From NCBI GenBank assembly GCA_963649295.1, contig CAVJHK010000007.1, positions 1 through 57,002 on the forward strand: a stretch of 57,002 nucleotides of DNA. Direction: 5' to 3'. Below the pieces are notes generated by a model. The model did no database searches. It saw nothing but the letters and a program-made list of their open reading frames with translations, and was not told where the DNA came from. This DNA is from RGIG3528 sp963649295 (lineage in GTDB: Bacteria > Bacillota > Clostridia > Lachnospirales > Lachnospiraceae). A program made the position numbers and the translations under genes. Shown piece by piece: positions 15,411 to 23,475 of the stretch; position 1 is the first letter of the stretch, and every line of letters begins with the position of its first letter.

Positions 15411-16688
15411 TCATTCTCTTGATTTTAATTCTCTCATGATATCTTCCCACGCAAGTCCGGTATCCGCCATCAATACCATCATGTGATAAAGAAAGTCCGC
15501 TATTTCGTAACGCAGCTCCTCGTGGTCGGGATTTTTTGCGGCAATAACAATTTCTGTTGCCTCTTCACCGCATTTTTTGAGGATTTTGTCGATTCCCTTA
15601 TCAAAAAGATAATTTGTATAACTGCCGGGCTTCGGATTTGTTTTTCTGTCAAGAATCACGTTAAAAACATCTTCAAGTACGTTTTTGACATTTTTTTCTT
15701 CATATTCACTTTTAAAAATTTCCGTAAAAAAGCATGAATAATTTCCCGTATGGCATGCCGCTCCCACCTGTTTTACCTTTGCGAGAAGTGTGTCACTGTC
15801 GCAGTCTAAAAACAATTCCTTAACATACTGAAAATGTTCTGATGTTTCTCCCTTAATCCATAAAGAATTTCTGCTTCTTGACCAATATGTCATTTTACCC
15901 GTCAAAAGAGTTTTTTCATATGCTTCCGCATTCATGTATGCGAGCATCAAAACTTCGTTTGTCTTATAATCCTGAACTATAACGGGAATAAGTCCTTTTT
16001 CGTTTGTCTTAAAATCAGAAAATCCCAAATTGTTTCCGATTGTCCAAACATCATATCCCTGTTCCTTGAGCGACTTTTTTACGGTAAATATGTTTCTGCC
16101 GGCATAAAAGCCCGTTGCGACGCCAATGACACTTTTAGGTTCCAGTAGCGCCGTTATCGAATTACGTTCCAATGAATCACGTACAATAACCGGAAAAGAT
16201 GAATTATTAAGGAATTTAACGGTCTTAGGGCCCATCGCAACATGTTTTCCCATAATCCCGTATATGCCGTATGACATATATTTTTCGCATGCGGCACAGT
16301 AATCGTTCAATTTTTCTTCCCTGTAATCCGATCCGAAATTTACTGTCACCCAGACCTTATCCTTCCCTATTTTTGTGACACTTTCATGAATCAAATTTTC
16401 ATCGGACATTTTTTCGGGGTCTAATACAATTCCTTCCGCACCCGAATAATATGCTTTTTTTACATCTTCAAGCTTTTCCGTATAAACGCCCGTAAGATAA
16501 GGCAAATCCGTCAAATCCCGCACTTTTCTTAAGAGACTTATAAACTTTTCGCGTTTTTCGAATGACTTTGAAAAATTGTAAATATATAACATATCCGCAC
16601 CGGAATTTTCATATTCCGACACAAGAGAAAGCACTCTTTCTTCCGTTTCGTTTTCAGCATCGACGGACGCAATTATTTTTTTACTCAT
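15411..16688 (-). CDS. hisI: HisIE (PR-AMP cyclohydrolase / PR-ATP pyrophosphatase) with N-terminal degenerate HisF-like barrel
   Basis: About 425 residues. Residues 1-215 look like a HisF/HisA TIM barrel: IIASVDA with the first catalytic Asp (D10) kept, but the second is Asn (VTVN, about 117), and the glycine-rich phosphate loops are gone (PYLTGVYTE, PVIVRDS). Residues about 225-330 are HisI (YWSRSRNSLWIKGETS, LDCDSDTLL, GAACHTGNYSC metal-site Cys). Residues about 335-425 are HisE (GEEATEIVIAAKN, EIADFLYHMMVLM). HisE and HisI carry out steps 2 and 3 of histidine synthesis. The barrel is probably structural or regulatory. ATG 16688 is preferred to an in-frame TTG at 16694 because AGGAG precedes it by seven bases. 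Overlaps hisA by 8 bases. Last gene of the operon. Confidence 0.92.
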   Translation of the reverse strand: MSKKIIASVDAENETEERVLSLVSEYENSGADMLYIYNFSKSFEKREKFISLLRKVRDLTDLPYLTGVYTEKLEDVKKAYYSGAEGIVLDPEKMSDENLIHESVTKIGKDKVWVTVNFGSDYREEKLNDYCAACEKYMSYGIYGIMGKHVAMGPKTVKFLNNSSFPVIVRDSLERNSITALLEPKSVIGVATGFYAGRNIFTVKKSLKEQGYDVWTIGNNLGFSDFKTNEKGLIPVIVQDYKTNEVLMLAYMNAEAYEKTLLTGKMTYWSRSRNSLWIKGETSEHFQYVKELFLDCDSDTLLAKVKQVGAACHTGNYSCFFTEIFKSEYEEKNVKNVLEDVFNVILDRKTNPKPGSYTNYLFDKGIDKILKKCGEEATEIVIAAKNPDHEELRYEIADFLYHMMVLMADTGLAWEDIMRELKSRE

Positions 16689-17403
16689 TTTCAAACTCCT
16701 TTATTGCTTCTTTTAGATCAATTTTGTTTTCGTAGAGAGCTTTGCCGAGGATCACGCCCGAAGCCCCTATTTTATTTAAGTGTCTTAAATCGCATATACC
16801 TGACACTCCGCCGGACGCAACTATATTAATCCCTGTTTTTGTTATCATATTTTCGGTTTCCGTAACATTTGGTCCCGTCATCATTCCGTCTTTTGAAATA
16901 TCCGTGTAAATAATCGTTTTTACACCCATTTCCCGCATAATGCTTCCAAAGGAGACAGCCTCTTTTTTTGTTACCTTTTCCCAGCCGTTTACCGCCACAA
17001 AACCGTTTTTTGCATCTATTCCAACAACTATTCTTTCTTCGCCGAAATTTTTGATCGCATCACGCACAAATTCCGGGCTTTCGAGAGCCTTTGTCCCTAT
17101 TATCACGCGCGAAATTCCGAGATTCAGTTTTTTTTCGATATCAAAAAGGCTTCTTATTCCGCCTCCGATTTCTGTCATAACAGAAACGCTTTCCGTAATT
17201 TTTTTTATGGTTTCTTCGTTAACGGACGTGTCGCCCCGTGCGCCGTCAAGGTCTACAAGATGTATTCCTTTTGCATTCTTTTTTTCAAAATCACATGCCA
17301 CTTCCCACGGTGAATCCGAATAAACCTTTTTGTTTTCGTATACACCCTGGCACAAACGCACACATTTTTTGTCTTTTAAATCAATTGCGGGATAAAGTCT
17401 CAT
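16681..17403 (-). CDS. hisA: ProFAR isomerase HisA
   Basis: 240-residue TIM-barrel isomerase of histidine synthesis (step 4). Catalytic aspartates are in PAIDLKDKKCVRL (D8) and VVGIDAKNG (about 127). Phosphate-binding loops TEIGGGIRS and VASGGVSG are intact, in clear contrast with the degenerate barrel at the start of the next gene. Begins five bases after hisB. Normal length. Confidence 0.97.
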   Translation of the reverse strand: MRLYPAIDLKDKKCVRLCQGVYENKKVYSDSPWEVACDFEKKNAKGIHLVDLDGARGDTSVNEETIKKITESVSVMTEIGGGIRSLFDIEKKLNLGISRVIIGTKALESPEFVRDAIKNFGEERIVVGIDAKNGFVAVNGWEKVTKKEAVSFGSIMREMGVKTIIYTDISKDGMMTGPNVTETENMITKTGINIVASGGVSGICDLRHLNKIGASGVILGKALYENKIDLKEAIKEFENE

Positions 17404-17408
17404 ATTTT

Positions 17409-17996
17409 TTAAAGCGTCCCCTTTGTTGAAAGAGTTCCGTTTATCCTTTCGTTAATTTTTACTGCCGAAGACAAGGCTTTCGCAAAAGCCTTAAAGCATG
17501 CTTCCGCCTTGTGGTGATTGTTGATTCCATCAATTTCCTTTAAATGAAGATTCATTTTTGCGGAATAAGAGACGGCATAAAAGAATTCCCTTACCATTTC
17601 CGTGTCAAATTCACCGATTTTCGGTACGGTAAAATTTACGTCAAAATTGAGATACGGGCGTCCGCATAAATCAATTGCGCATAATACAAGCGTTTCATCC
17701 ATGGGGAGCAGAGAATCTCCGTAACGCATAATTTTTTCTTTTTTTCCGAGTGCCATATCTATCGCGCTTCCGAGAACAATTCCTACGTCCTCTATGGTAT
17801 GATGCGAATCCACGTTCAGGTCACCTTTGCATGTGAGCTTCAAATCAAAAAATCCGTGACGGGAAAATGCCGTAAGCATATGATCAAAAAATCCGATCCC
17901 GGTATTTATTTCGGATATACCTGTGCCGTCAAGATCAATTTCGCAGGAAATACATGTCTCCGCAGTTTTTCTTTCGATTATTCCTTTTCTCATCAC
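17409..17996 (-). CDS. hisB: Imidazoleglycerol-phosphate dehydratase HisB
   Basis: 195-residue monofunctional dehydratase (step 6). Metal-binding motifs FFDHMLTAFSRHG (about 36), DSHHTIEDVG (about 63) and NNHHKAEACFKAF (about 163) are all present. There is no histidinol phosphatase domain, so that activity must come from another gene. The ATG overlaps the hisD stop as ATGA. Confidence 0.97.
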   Translation of the reverse strand: MMRKGIIERKTAETCISCEIDLDGTGISEINTGIGFFDHMLTAFSRHGFFDLKLTCKGDLNVDSHHTIEDVGIVLGSAIDMALGKKEKIMRYGDSLLPMDETLVLCAIDLCGRPYLNFDVNFTVPKIGEFDTEMVREFFYAVSYSAKMNLHLKEIDGINNHHKAEACFKAFAKALSSAVKINERINGTLSTKGTL

Positions 17997-19294
17997 TTCA
18001 CCTCTTTATCGAATCTCACAGCGATTGAATTTGCATGTGCCGTAAGTCCTTCCGCACGCGCAAACGTAATTATGTCATCGTGTATCGGATACAAAGCCTC
18101 CTTGGAATAAGATATTATGCTGCTTTTCTTTATAAAATCGTCTACGGACAGGGCCGAGAAAAATTTAGCCGTTCCGTTTGTCGGAAGCACGTGATTCGGT
18201 CCCGCAAAATAATCTCCGAGCGGCTCGCTTGAATATTCACCGAGGAAAATGGCACCCGCATTTTTGATTTTCGTCATTGTGAGGAACGGGTCACGGGTCA
18301 GTATTTCAAGATGTTCGCTCGCGATCTCGTTTACCGCATCAATCGCATCATTGATATTTTCCGCAATAAGCACAAATCCAAAGTTGTCGAGTGATTTTTT
18401 TATTATTTCTTTTCTTGTCAAATTATTTGCAAAATATTCGATTTCATTAAGCACCTTATCCGCAAAATTTTCACTTGTCGTAACAAGTATTGCGCTTGCA
18501 AGTTCGTCATGCTCCGCCTGGGACAAAAGGTCTGCCGCAACATATCTCGGATTTGCGCTTTCGTCCGCAAGCACCATTACTTCCGACGGTCCCGCAATCG
18601 AGTCTATCGCAACTTCTCCGTATACTGCCTTTTTGGCAAGTGCAACAAAAATATTTCCGGGTCCCACAATCTTGTCAACCTTTTTTATCGTCTCGGTCCC
18701 ATAAGCCAGAGCCGCAATTGCCTGTGCTCCGCCTGCTTTATAAATTTCTGTTACGCCGGCAACATATGCCGCGCAAAGAGTGCCCGCGTTTACTTTTCCG
18801 TCACGTCCGGGCGGTGTCACCATTATAATGTTCTTAACGCCCGCAACGGATGCCGGAATCACATTCATAAGCACGGATGACGGATATGCCGCCTTTCCGC
18901 CCGGCACATAAACGCCCACTCTGTCAAGCGCCGTCACCTTTTGTCCGACGATTATCCCTGCTTCGTCACTGTCAAACCAGCTGTATTGCTTTTGCTTTAA
19001 ATGATAAGATCTTATATTTTCGGCAGCTTTTTTGATTACGCTTAAAACTTCCTTGTCTATTGCCTTACATGCCTCTTCTATTTCTTCCTTTGTAACTCTT
19101 ATGTTTCCTTCGTTTATTTTTGCGCCGTCAAACTTTTCCGTATATGAAAATAATGCTGCATCGCCGTTTTGCTTTACATTTTCAAGAATTTCCTTAACTG
19201 CCTTTTCCTGTTCTGTGTAATTTTCCGGCTTTCTTTTTATGAGTACGTCCTGTAATTTCTTTTTGTTTTCCGCATTTAATTTTATTTTTTTCAT
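17993..19294 (-). CDS. hisD: Histidinol dehydrogenase
   Basis: 433-residue zinc enzyme oxidising L-histidinol to histidine with two NAD. Recognisable segments: DRVGVYVPGGKAAYPSSVLM (about 118), GPGNIFVALAKK (about 210), AGPSEVMVLAD (about 236), LSQAEHDELASAILVT with zinc-site Gln and His (about 255), SEHLEI, and GPNHVLPT near 370. Overlaps hisG by four bases and hisB by four, so the three are translationally coupled. Confidence 0.97.
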   Translation of the reverse strand: MKKIKLNAENKKKLQDVLIKRKPENYTEQEKAVKEILENVKQNGDAALFSYTEKFDGAKINEGNIRVTKEEIEEACKAIDKEVLSVIKKAAENIRSYHLKQKQYSWFDSDEAGIIVGQKVTALDRVGVYVPGGKAAYPSSVLMNVIPASVAGVKNIIMVTPPGRDGKVNAGTLCAAYVAGVTEIYKAGGAQAIAALAYGTETIKKVDKIVGPGNIFVALAKKAVYGEVAIDSIAGPSEVMVLADESANPRYVAADLLSQAEHDELASAILVTTSENFADKVLNEIEYFANNLTRKEIIKKSLDNFGFVLIAENINDAIDAVNEIASEHLEILTRDPFLTMTKIKNAGAIFLGEYSSEPLGDYFAGPNHVLPTNGTAKFFSALSVDDFIKKSSIISYSKEALYPIHDDIITFARAEGLTAHANSIAVRFDKEVK

Positions 19295-19929
19295 AATAGC
19301 TCCTTTTTAAGCTTTTCTATAATATCCGCTATTCTGTCATGCTGCATTTTCATTGAAACACGGTTTACAACCATCCTTGCGGACAGCGGCATCACTTCTT
19401 CAAGCACCGTAAGACCATTTTCCCTTAAAGTCGTTCCCGTTTCCACGATATCCACAATCACCTCCGAAAGTCCCACAATCGGAGCAAGCTCAATCGAGCC
19501 GTTAAGTTTGATTATTTCGACAGTTTTATGCTTTTTGTTTTGAAAATAATCTTTGGCTATTCTCGGATATTTTGTCGCAACTCTTATTATTTCGCCGGAA
19601 TTTAAAAGTTTCCCCGCGCTTTCCGGTCCGCATACACACATACGGCACTTTCCTATTCCCAAATCCATCACCTCATAGAGGTCTCTGTTTTCTTCAAGAA
19701 TCGTGTCTTTTCCTACAACTCCGATATCAGCAGCCCCGTATTCGACATATGTCGGAACATCCGATGCCTTTGCGAGGAAGAATTTAAGCTTTTGTTCTTC
19801 ATTTACAAAAATAAGCTTTCTCGAATCCTTGTCTTTTATTTCTTCACACGTGATTCCTATGCTTTCAAGTATTTCCAGTGTTTTAAAAGCAAGCCTGCCC
19901 TTTGCGAGAGCAAATGTCAAATATTCCAT
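19291..19929 (-). CDS. hisG: ATP phosphoribosyltransferase catalytic subunit, short form HisG
   Basis: 212 residues, first enzyme of histidine synthesis. It is the short form lacking the C-terminal ACT-like regulatory domain, which needs HisZ for activity; hisZ lies 16 bases upstream. Diagnostic segments: LTFALAKGRL at the N-terminus, ASDVPTYVEYGAADIGVVGKD (about 54-74) and IVDIVETGTTLRENGL (about 159-174), the PRPP-binding loop. Histidine feedback would act through HisZ. Confidence 0.96.
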   Translation of the reverse strand: MEYLTFALAKGRLAFKTLEILESIGITCEEIKDKDSRKLIFVNEEQKLKFFLAKASDVPTYVEYGAADIGVVGKDTILEENRDLYEVMDLGIGKCRMCVCGPESAGKLLNSGEIIRVATKYPRIAKDYFQNKKHKTVEIIKLNGSIELAPIVGLSEVIVDIVETGTTLRENGLTVLEEVMPLSARMVVNRVSMKMQHDRIADIIEKLKKELL

Positions 19930-19945
19930 TATATTAAAACCCCCG

Positions 19946-21190
19946 TCAAATGTCTTTTTCGTGAATTTCTTTTGTATAAAGGTCCTTTAAACGGATTTTT
20001 TCCGCGGAATCCACATAAAGTATTCCGCCCGCCATTATTTTTTTTGCATATTCCTCGTATTTTTCTTCCGAAACGTTTTTATCATAAGAAAGCGTCGCCG
20101 TGGGCAAACCATCCGCACGCAGCTGCTTCGCAACTTTAATCGCCTTATTTTCGTATTCCTTTGAATAAAGAATAAGAGTAAGATTTTTCATAACGTCCGG
20201 GACCACATTCTGTCTCGTAAGCGCAAGTATAGTATAATCCGTATTTATCGCAAATCCGATTGCCGGTGCCGGTTTCCCGAACTGTGCCAAAAGCTTATCA
20301 TACCTTCCGCCTCCCGCAATCGCTTCTCCCATTTTGTGTGTATAGGCTTTAAAAACTATTCCCGTATAATAATCGTAATGCGTAAGCATTCCGAGATCAA
20401 CCGTTATATGTGCTTCAAATCCGTATGCCGAAAGTTTTTCGTATACATCAAGAATTCTGTCAAGTGCCGAAATTGCGGTTTCGTTTTTGCTTTTTGATTT
20501 TACGTCTTTTACAAAATCTATCGTTCCGAACTCGAGAGGCAAATCCGAAAGAATATTTTTGAGCTCCGGATCTATGTTTTTTTGTTCAAGAAGCTCATGA
20601 ACGCCGAATATATTCTTTGTTTCGATAAGGGCTCTCATTTCTTCGGTTTCCGAATCCGAAAATCCGGCTTCCATACAAATCCCTCTAAAAAAATCCGCAT
20701 TTCCGATTTCAACCTGAAATTCCGTAAGTCCCGCCGCATAAAGCGAGTCTATCATAAGAGCTATGACTTCGGCATCCGCATCCGCCCCGGCCGAATTTAC
20801 GTTTTCCACTCCGATTTGCGTAAATTCCTTGAGTTTTCCCATATAGCCGGAATTGTTTATAAAAATATTTCCTTCATAAAAAAGCCTTACGGGAAGCGTT
20901 TCGCTGCCAAAATATTTTGCGATGCACCTTGCGACTTCGGGAGTAATATCCGGACGCAATACAAGTGTTTCTCCGTCTCTGTCGATAAATTTATACATAT
21001 CTCTCGACGAAACGGTTCCGCGTTCCGAATTGAAAATGTCAAAATATTCGAACGTCGGCGTCTTTATTTGCTCATAGCCGTATTTCTTTATGCAATTCTT
21101 GATCGCGTTTTCCGTACGTTCTTTTATGATACACTCTTCACCGTATATGTCCCTTACGCCTTCCGGTGTATGCAATAAATTATCCTTCAA
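19946..21190 (-). CDS. hisZ: ATP phosphoribosyltransferase regulatory subunit HisZ
   Basis: 414-residue paralogue of histidyl-tRNA synthetase without tRNA charging role. Class II motif regions are visible: TPEGVRDIYGEE at the N-terminus, the motif 2-like LRPDITPEVARC (about 77) and AIAGGGRYDKLLAQFG (about 290), characteristic of HisZ. Being next to short HisG supports HisZ rather than HisS. The start is TTG at 21190, six bases after AAGGAG. First gene of the operon, led by a near-consensus promoter and a perfect inverted repeat. Confidence 0.94.
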   Translation of the reverse strand: MKDNLLHTPEGVRDIYGEECIIKERTENAIKNCIKKYGYEQIKTPTFEYFDIFNSERGTVSSRDMYKFIDRDGETLVLRPDITPEVARCIAKYFGSETLPVRLFYEGNIFINNSGYMGKLKEFTQIGVENVNSAGADADAEVIALMIDSLYAAGLTEFQVEIGNADFFRGICMEAGFSDSETEEMRALIETKNIFGVHELLEQKNIDPELKNILSDLPLEFGTIDFVKDVKSKSKNETAISALDRILDVYEKLSAYGFEAHITVDLGMLTHYDYYTGIVFKAYTHKMGEAIAGGGRYDKLLAQFGKPAPAIGFAINTDYTILALTRQNVVPDVMKNLTLILYSKEYENKAIKVAKQLRADGLPTATLSYDKNVSEEKYEEYAKKIMAGGILYVDSAEKIRLKDLYTKEIHEKDI

Positions 21191-21223
21191 GGTTATCTCC
21201 TTTCATTTTCGCATCGCTTTCGC

Positions 21224-21265
21224 GTTTTAAAGTGCTAATTTGCTACCAAATTAGCACTTTAAAAC
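21224..21265 (-). promoter_or_regulatory. Perfect 19-bp inverted repeat at the his operon transcript start
   Basis: Arms GTTTTAAAGTGCTAATTTG and CAAATTAGCACTTTAAAAC are exact reverse complements around a 4-base loop (19+4+19). The repeat begins about one base after the predicted start point and ends 33 bases before the hisZ TTG. No T-run follows on the minus strand, so it is not a terminator. It may be an operator dyad (a TrpR-like YerC/HisR repressor is one idea), or a 5' mRNA hairpin. The half-site order is the reverse of CIRCE. Confidence 0.8.
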
Positions 21266-21273
21266 TTTGCCTA

Positions 21274-21302
21274 ATTCTACTCTTGTTTTTTTTGATTGTC
21301 AA
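21274..21302 (-). promoter_or_regulatory. Near-consensus promoter of the his operon, inside the recU 3' end
   Basis: Minus-strand TTGACA (21302-21297), 17-base spacer, TAGAAT (21279-21274). The -35 is perfect, the -10 differs at one base. It overlaps the last codons of recU, so the his operon can be transcribed independently of the recU run. Confidence 0.8.
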
Positions 21303-21840
21303 CTATTGTTTCTCTTTCAATCAAATCCTTTTCGATCATGGGAAGGTAAGGCACAAAAACTCCGCCGCTTTCCCTAAAAAACCAAGCTTCATTTAATTCC
21401 GAATGTGCGATGCTTTTTCTGCCGCCTTTTGCCATCCTTTCCCAAAATCCTGCCATTTCACGAAATCTCATATAATAAAAGATATTTTTTCCTGTAAAAT
21501 TTATAAGAAAAAAGGCCACACCCTTTTGCACTTCAAAATCACGCATAAACTCCATTTGGTGCTCGTGAACATTTTGCAGTGAAAACGTATCCGTTTTTGA
21601 TTCCTTTGCGTCAAAGCAGACAGGTATTCCCTGAACAGCCCCGATATAGTCGACGGTACTCTTTTTTTCAAAATAAGCAAGAGTAATATGTCTTGTCGCT
21701 TCGTCGATTTCCACCGGCGTAATCGGTGTCGGAACCTTTTGGATAAGTGCAAGGTTGTGGTCTCTGTATTTTTCGTTTGTAAGATTTATCACTTCTTCAA
21801 GATTCGAGCCCCTTAAGCCTCTTGAACTCCATAACGGCAT
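21277..21840 (-). CDS. recU: Holliday junction resolvase RecU
   Basis: 187-residue endonuclease of the Gram-positive RecU family that cuts Holliday junctions. Typical features are SSRGLRGSNLEEVINLTNEK near the N-terminus, VDYIGAVQGIPVCFDAKES (about 77-95) holding the PD-(D/E)XK-like catalytic Asp, Asp and Lys, and the H-x-x-Q-MEFMRDF segment. It overlaps the preceding pseudouridine synthase gene by 44 bases, an unusually long overlap that implies coupled translation. Its 3' end contains the his promoter. Confidence 0.94.
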   Translation of the reverse strand: MPLWSSRGLRGSNLEEVINLTNEKYRDHNLALIQKVPTPITPVEIDEATRHITLAYFEKKSTVDYIGAVQGIPVCFDAKESKTDTFSLQNVHEHQMEFMRDFEVQKGVAFFLINFTGKNIFYYMRFREMAGFWERMAKGGRKSIAHSELNEAWFFRESGGVFVPYLPMIEKDLIERETIVDNQKKQE

Positions 21841-22897
21841 TTATGTATTCCTCTCTTCCGAATAATGATACGGCTGTATTTTCAAATTCTTTCGGCGGCA
21901 TGCAATATACAGTCTTATTTGAAATTTCGGGCAAATCATTGATTTTGTCAAATTTAAGCATAAACGCATGAAGAAGCTGATGCTTTAAATATCCGTATGC
22001 CTTGTCTCTACCGCCGTATTTTGCATCGCCGATAAGGGGATTCCCCATATATGCCATATGCGCCCTTATCTGATGCGTTTTGCCGGTTATAAGACGAATC
22101 GCAACAAGCGTATAATCTTTTCCCGTAACAAGCCCTGAATATTCCGCCTTTATTTCGTCATAACCTTGTATTTCTGTATTTTTAACGTCTGCCTTATTTG
22201 TCTTTTCGTCTTTTTTAAGCCATGCGGAAATCTTTATGGTTCCTGTGATTTTTCCTTTAGCAATACAAAGATAATATTTTTTAAGATTATGCCCCTTTAT
22301 TGCCTTTGATGCTGCCTGCAGGCCTTTTAGGCTTTTTCCCGCAATAATGAGCCCGGATGTATTTCGGTCAAGTCGATTACAAATGCCGGGCGTAAAATAT
22401 TCGTTCACACCGATATTTTGATTTTTTAAATACGAAACAATGCGCTCGTTTATCGAAATATCGTTTTTGTCCGCTTTTTGCGATAATTCACCGACACTTT
22501 TGTTTACAATAATGATATCCGAATCTTCGTAAACAATTTCATTTTTGTTAAGGGACGGAATATGTGCTTCATTTATATTACCGAATCCCTGCGCATTTCC
22601 TTTTTTAATATTACCCGGTTTCTGTACATGTCCTTCTTTAACCTTTGAGTCACCCGAATTATCTTTTTTTTGATCCTCACCCGAAAATTTATTAAACGTT
22701 TCATCCGAAAAAAAGAAGGATATACTGTCACCGACCGAGATCTTTTCGTCGCCTGAGGCTTTTTTGCCGTTTAACGTTATATTCTTTTTTCTGAGCATTT
22801 TATACACAAACGAAGCGGGCGCGTTTTTTAACGTTTTCATAAGTAGCTTATCAAGTCTTTGCCCCGACTCGTTTTGTTTTACACTTATGCTTATCAT
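21797..22897 (-). CDS. RluA-family 23S rRNA/tRNA pseudouridine synthase
   Basis: 366 residues. S4 RNA-binding domain at about 1-70 (GQRLDKLLMKTLKNA), then a lysine/glycine/asparagine-rich linker of about 45 residues (roughly 75-120) absent from most homologues, then the RluA catalytic domain with NRLDRNTSGL holding the catalytic Asp (about 173) and THQIRAHMAYMGNPLIGDAKYG near 270. Isomerises uridine to pseudouridine in structural RNA; the exact site cannot be read. The start overlaps the upstream stop as TAATG. Confidence 0.92.
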   Translation of the reverse strand: MISISVKQNESGQRLDKLLMKTLKNAPASFVYKMLRKKNITLNGKKASGDEKISVGDSISFFFSDETFNKFSGEDQKKDNSGDSKVKEGHVQKPGNIKKGNAQGFGNINEAHIPSLNKNEIVYEDSDIIIVNKSVGELSQKADKNDISINERIVSYLKNQNIGVNEYFTPGICNRLDRNTSGLIIAGKSLKGLQAASKAIKGHNLKKYYLCIAKGKITGTIKISAWLKKDEKTNKADVKNTEIQGYDEIKAEYSGLVTGKDYTLVAIRLITGKTHQIRAHMAYMGNPLIGDAKYGGRDKAYGYLKHQLLHAFMLKFDKINDLPEISNKTVYCMPPKEFENTAVSLFGREEYINAVMEFKRLKGLES

Positions 22898-23475
22898 TAT
22901 ACAATCTGTGTCCTTATAAGACTTATTACTTCTTCTTTTTCGGCTGCCTGTTTTTCGGAAAGTTCTTCCGAAACGCTTCTCATTTTGATTCTGCTTTCAA
23001 GGCTCTTTTTCGAATCCGTAATAAAGCAAACATAACTCAATTGCCTTTTTAAAAATTCATTTTTAAAATAGCGGTCAATTTTTGCAATATCGTCTTTTTT
23101 TCTGCCCGTATATCCTATGACCTGGTGTCCGGTCACAATTATGGCATCAAGATGCATCTTTGTTTCGGAAGACGTAAATACGGCATCATAAAATACCGTA
23201 TCCTCAGGCTTTATAAGTCCTTCAACAAAATTTCTGTCATCAGTATTCATTTCGTGGTAAGGAAAATAAACCACAAGCAAAACAAATGTCTTTGCTGCGG
23301 GAAGTACCATTAATACCGCCGCAACGGTAAAAATATTTGCTTTATCGCCTTTGTTTAAAAGAAGGCCCACTATAAATATCAGAATTGCGATAAGAATAAG
23401 TATCGCAAGATGCAAATAAAGTCTCGTCTTTCTTTGTTTTAAATATCCCTTTTCACCCCGTTCAAGCTTCTTCAT
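22897..23475 (-). CDS. Conserved-looking two-helix membrane protein of unknown function
   Basis: 192 residues, not recognised. Two hydrophobic helices are visible at about 19-42 (LYLHLAILILIAILIFIVGL) and about 48-71 (IFTVAAVLMVLPAAKTFVLL), preceded by a lysine/arginine-rich N-terminus that should stay inside. Residues about 75-192 are soluble and cytoplasmic by the positive-inside rule, with DTVFYDAVFTSSETKMHLDA and a charged C-terminal helix. ATGA overlap with the upstream pseudouridine synthase gene and TAATG overlap with the downstream one place it firmly in the rRNA-modification operon. Confidence 0.75.
   Translation of the reverse strand: MKKLERGEKGYLKQRKTRLYLHLAILILIAILIFIVGLLLNKGDKANIFTVAAVLMVLPAAKTFVLLVVYFPYHEMNTDDRNFVEGLIKPEDTVFYDAVFTSSETKMHLDAIIVTGHQVIGYTGRKKDDIAKIDRYFKNEFLKRQLSYVCFITDSKKSLESRIKMRSVSEELSEKQAAEKEEVISLIRTQIV

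Noticed and set aside
15217..15450. Minus-strand frame of 77 codons between hisIE and the ABC operon
   Set aside because: It runs through the his terminator hairpin and overlaps both neighbouring genes in another frame.
16689..16694. TTG start of HisIE at 16694
   Set aside because: The in-frame ATG at 16688 has AGGAG at ideal spacing; the TTG would place it too close.
21224..21265. CIRCE element (HrcA operator) upstream of hisZ
   Set aside because: CIRCE is TTAGCACTC-N9-GAGTGCTAA; here the half-sites are in the opposite order and no chaperone genes are near.
21191..21276. T-box leader for the his operon
   Set aside because: Only about 77 bases separate the predicted start point and hisZ, too short for a T-box, and there is no T-box sequence or terminator T-run.
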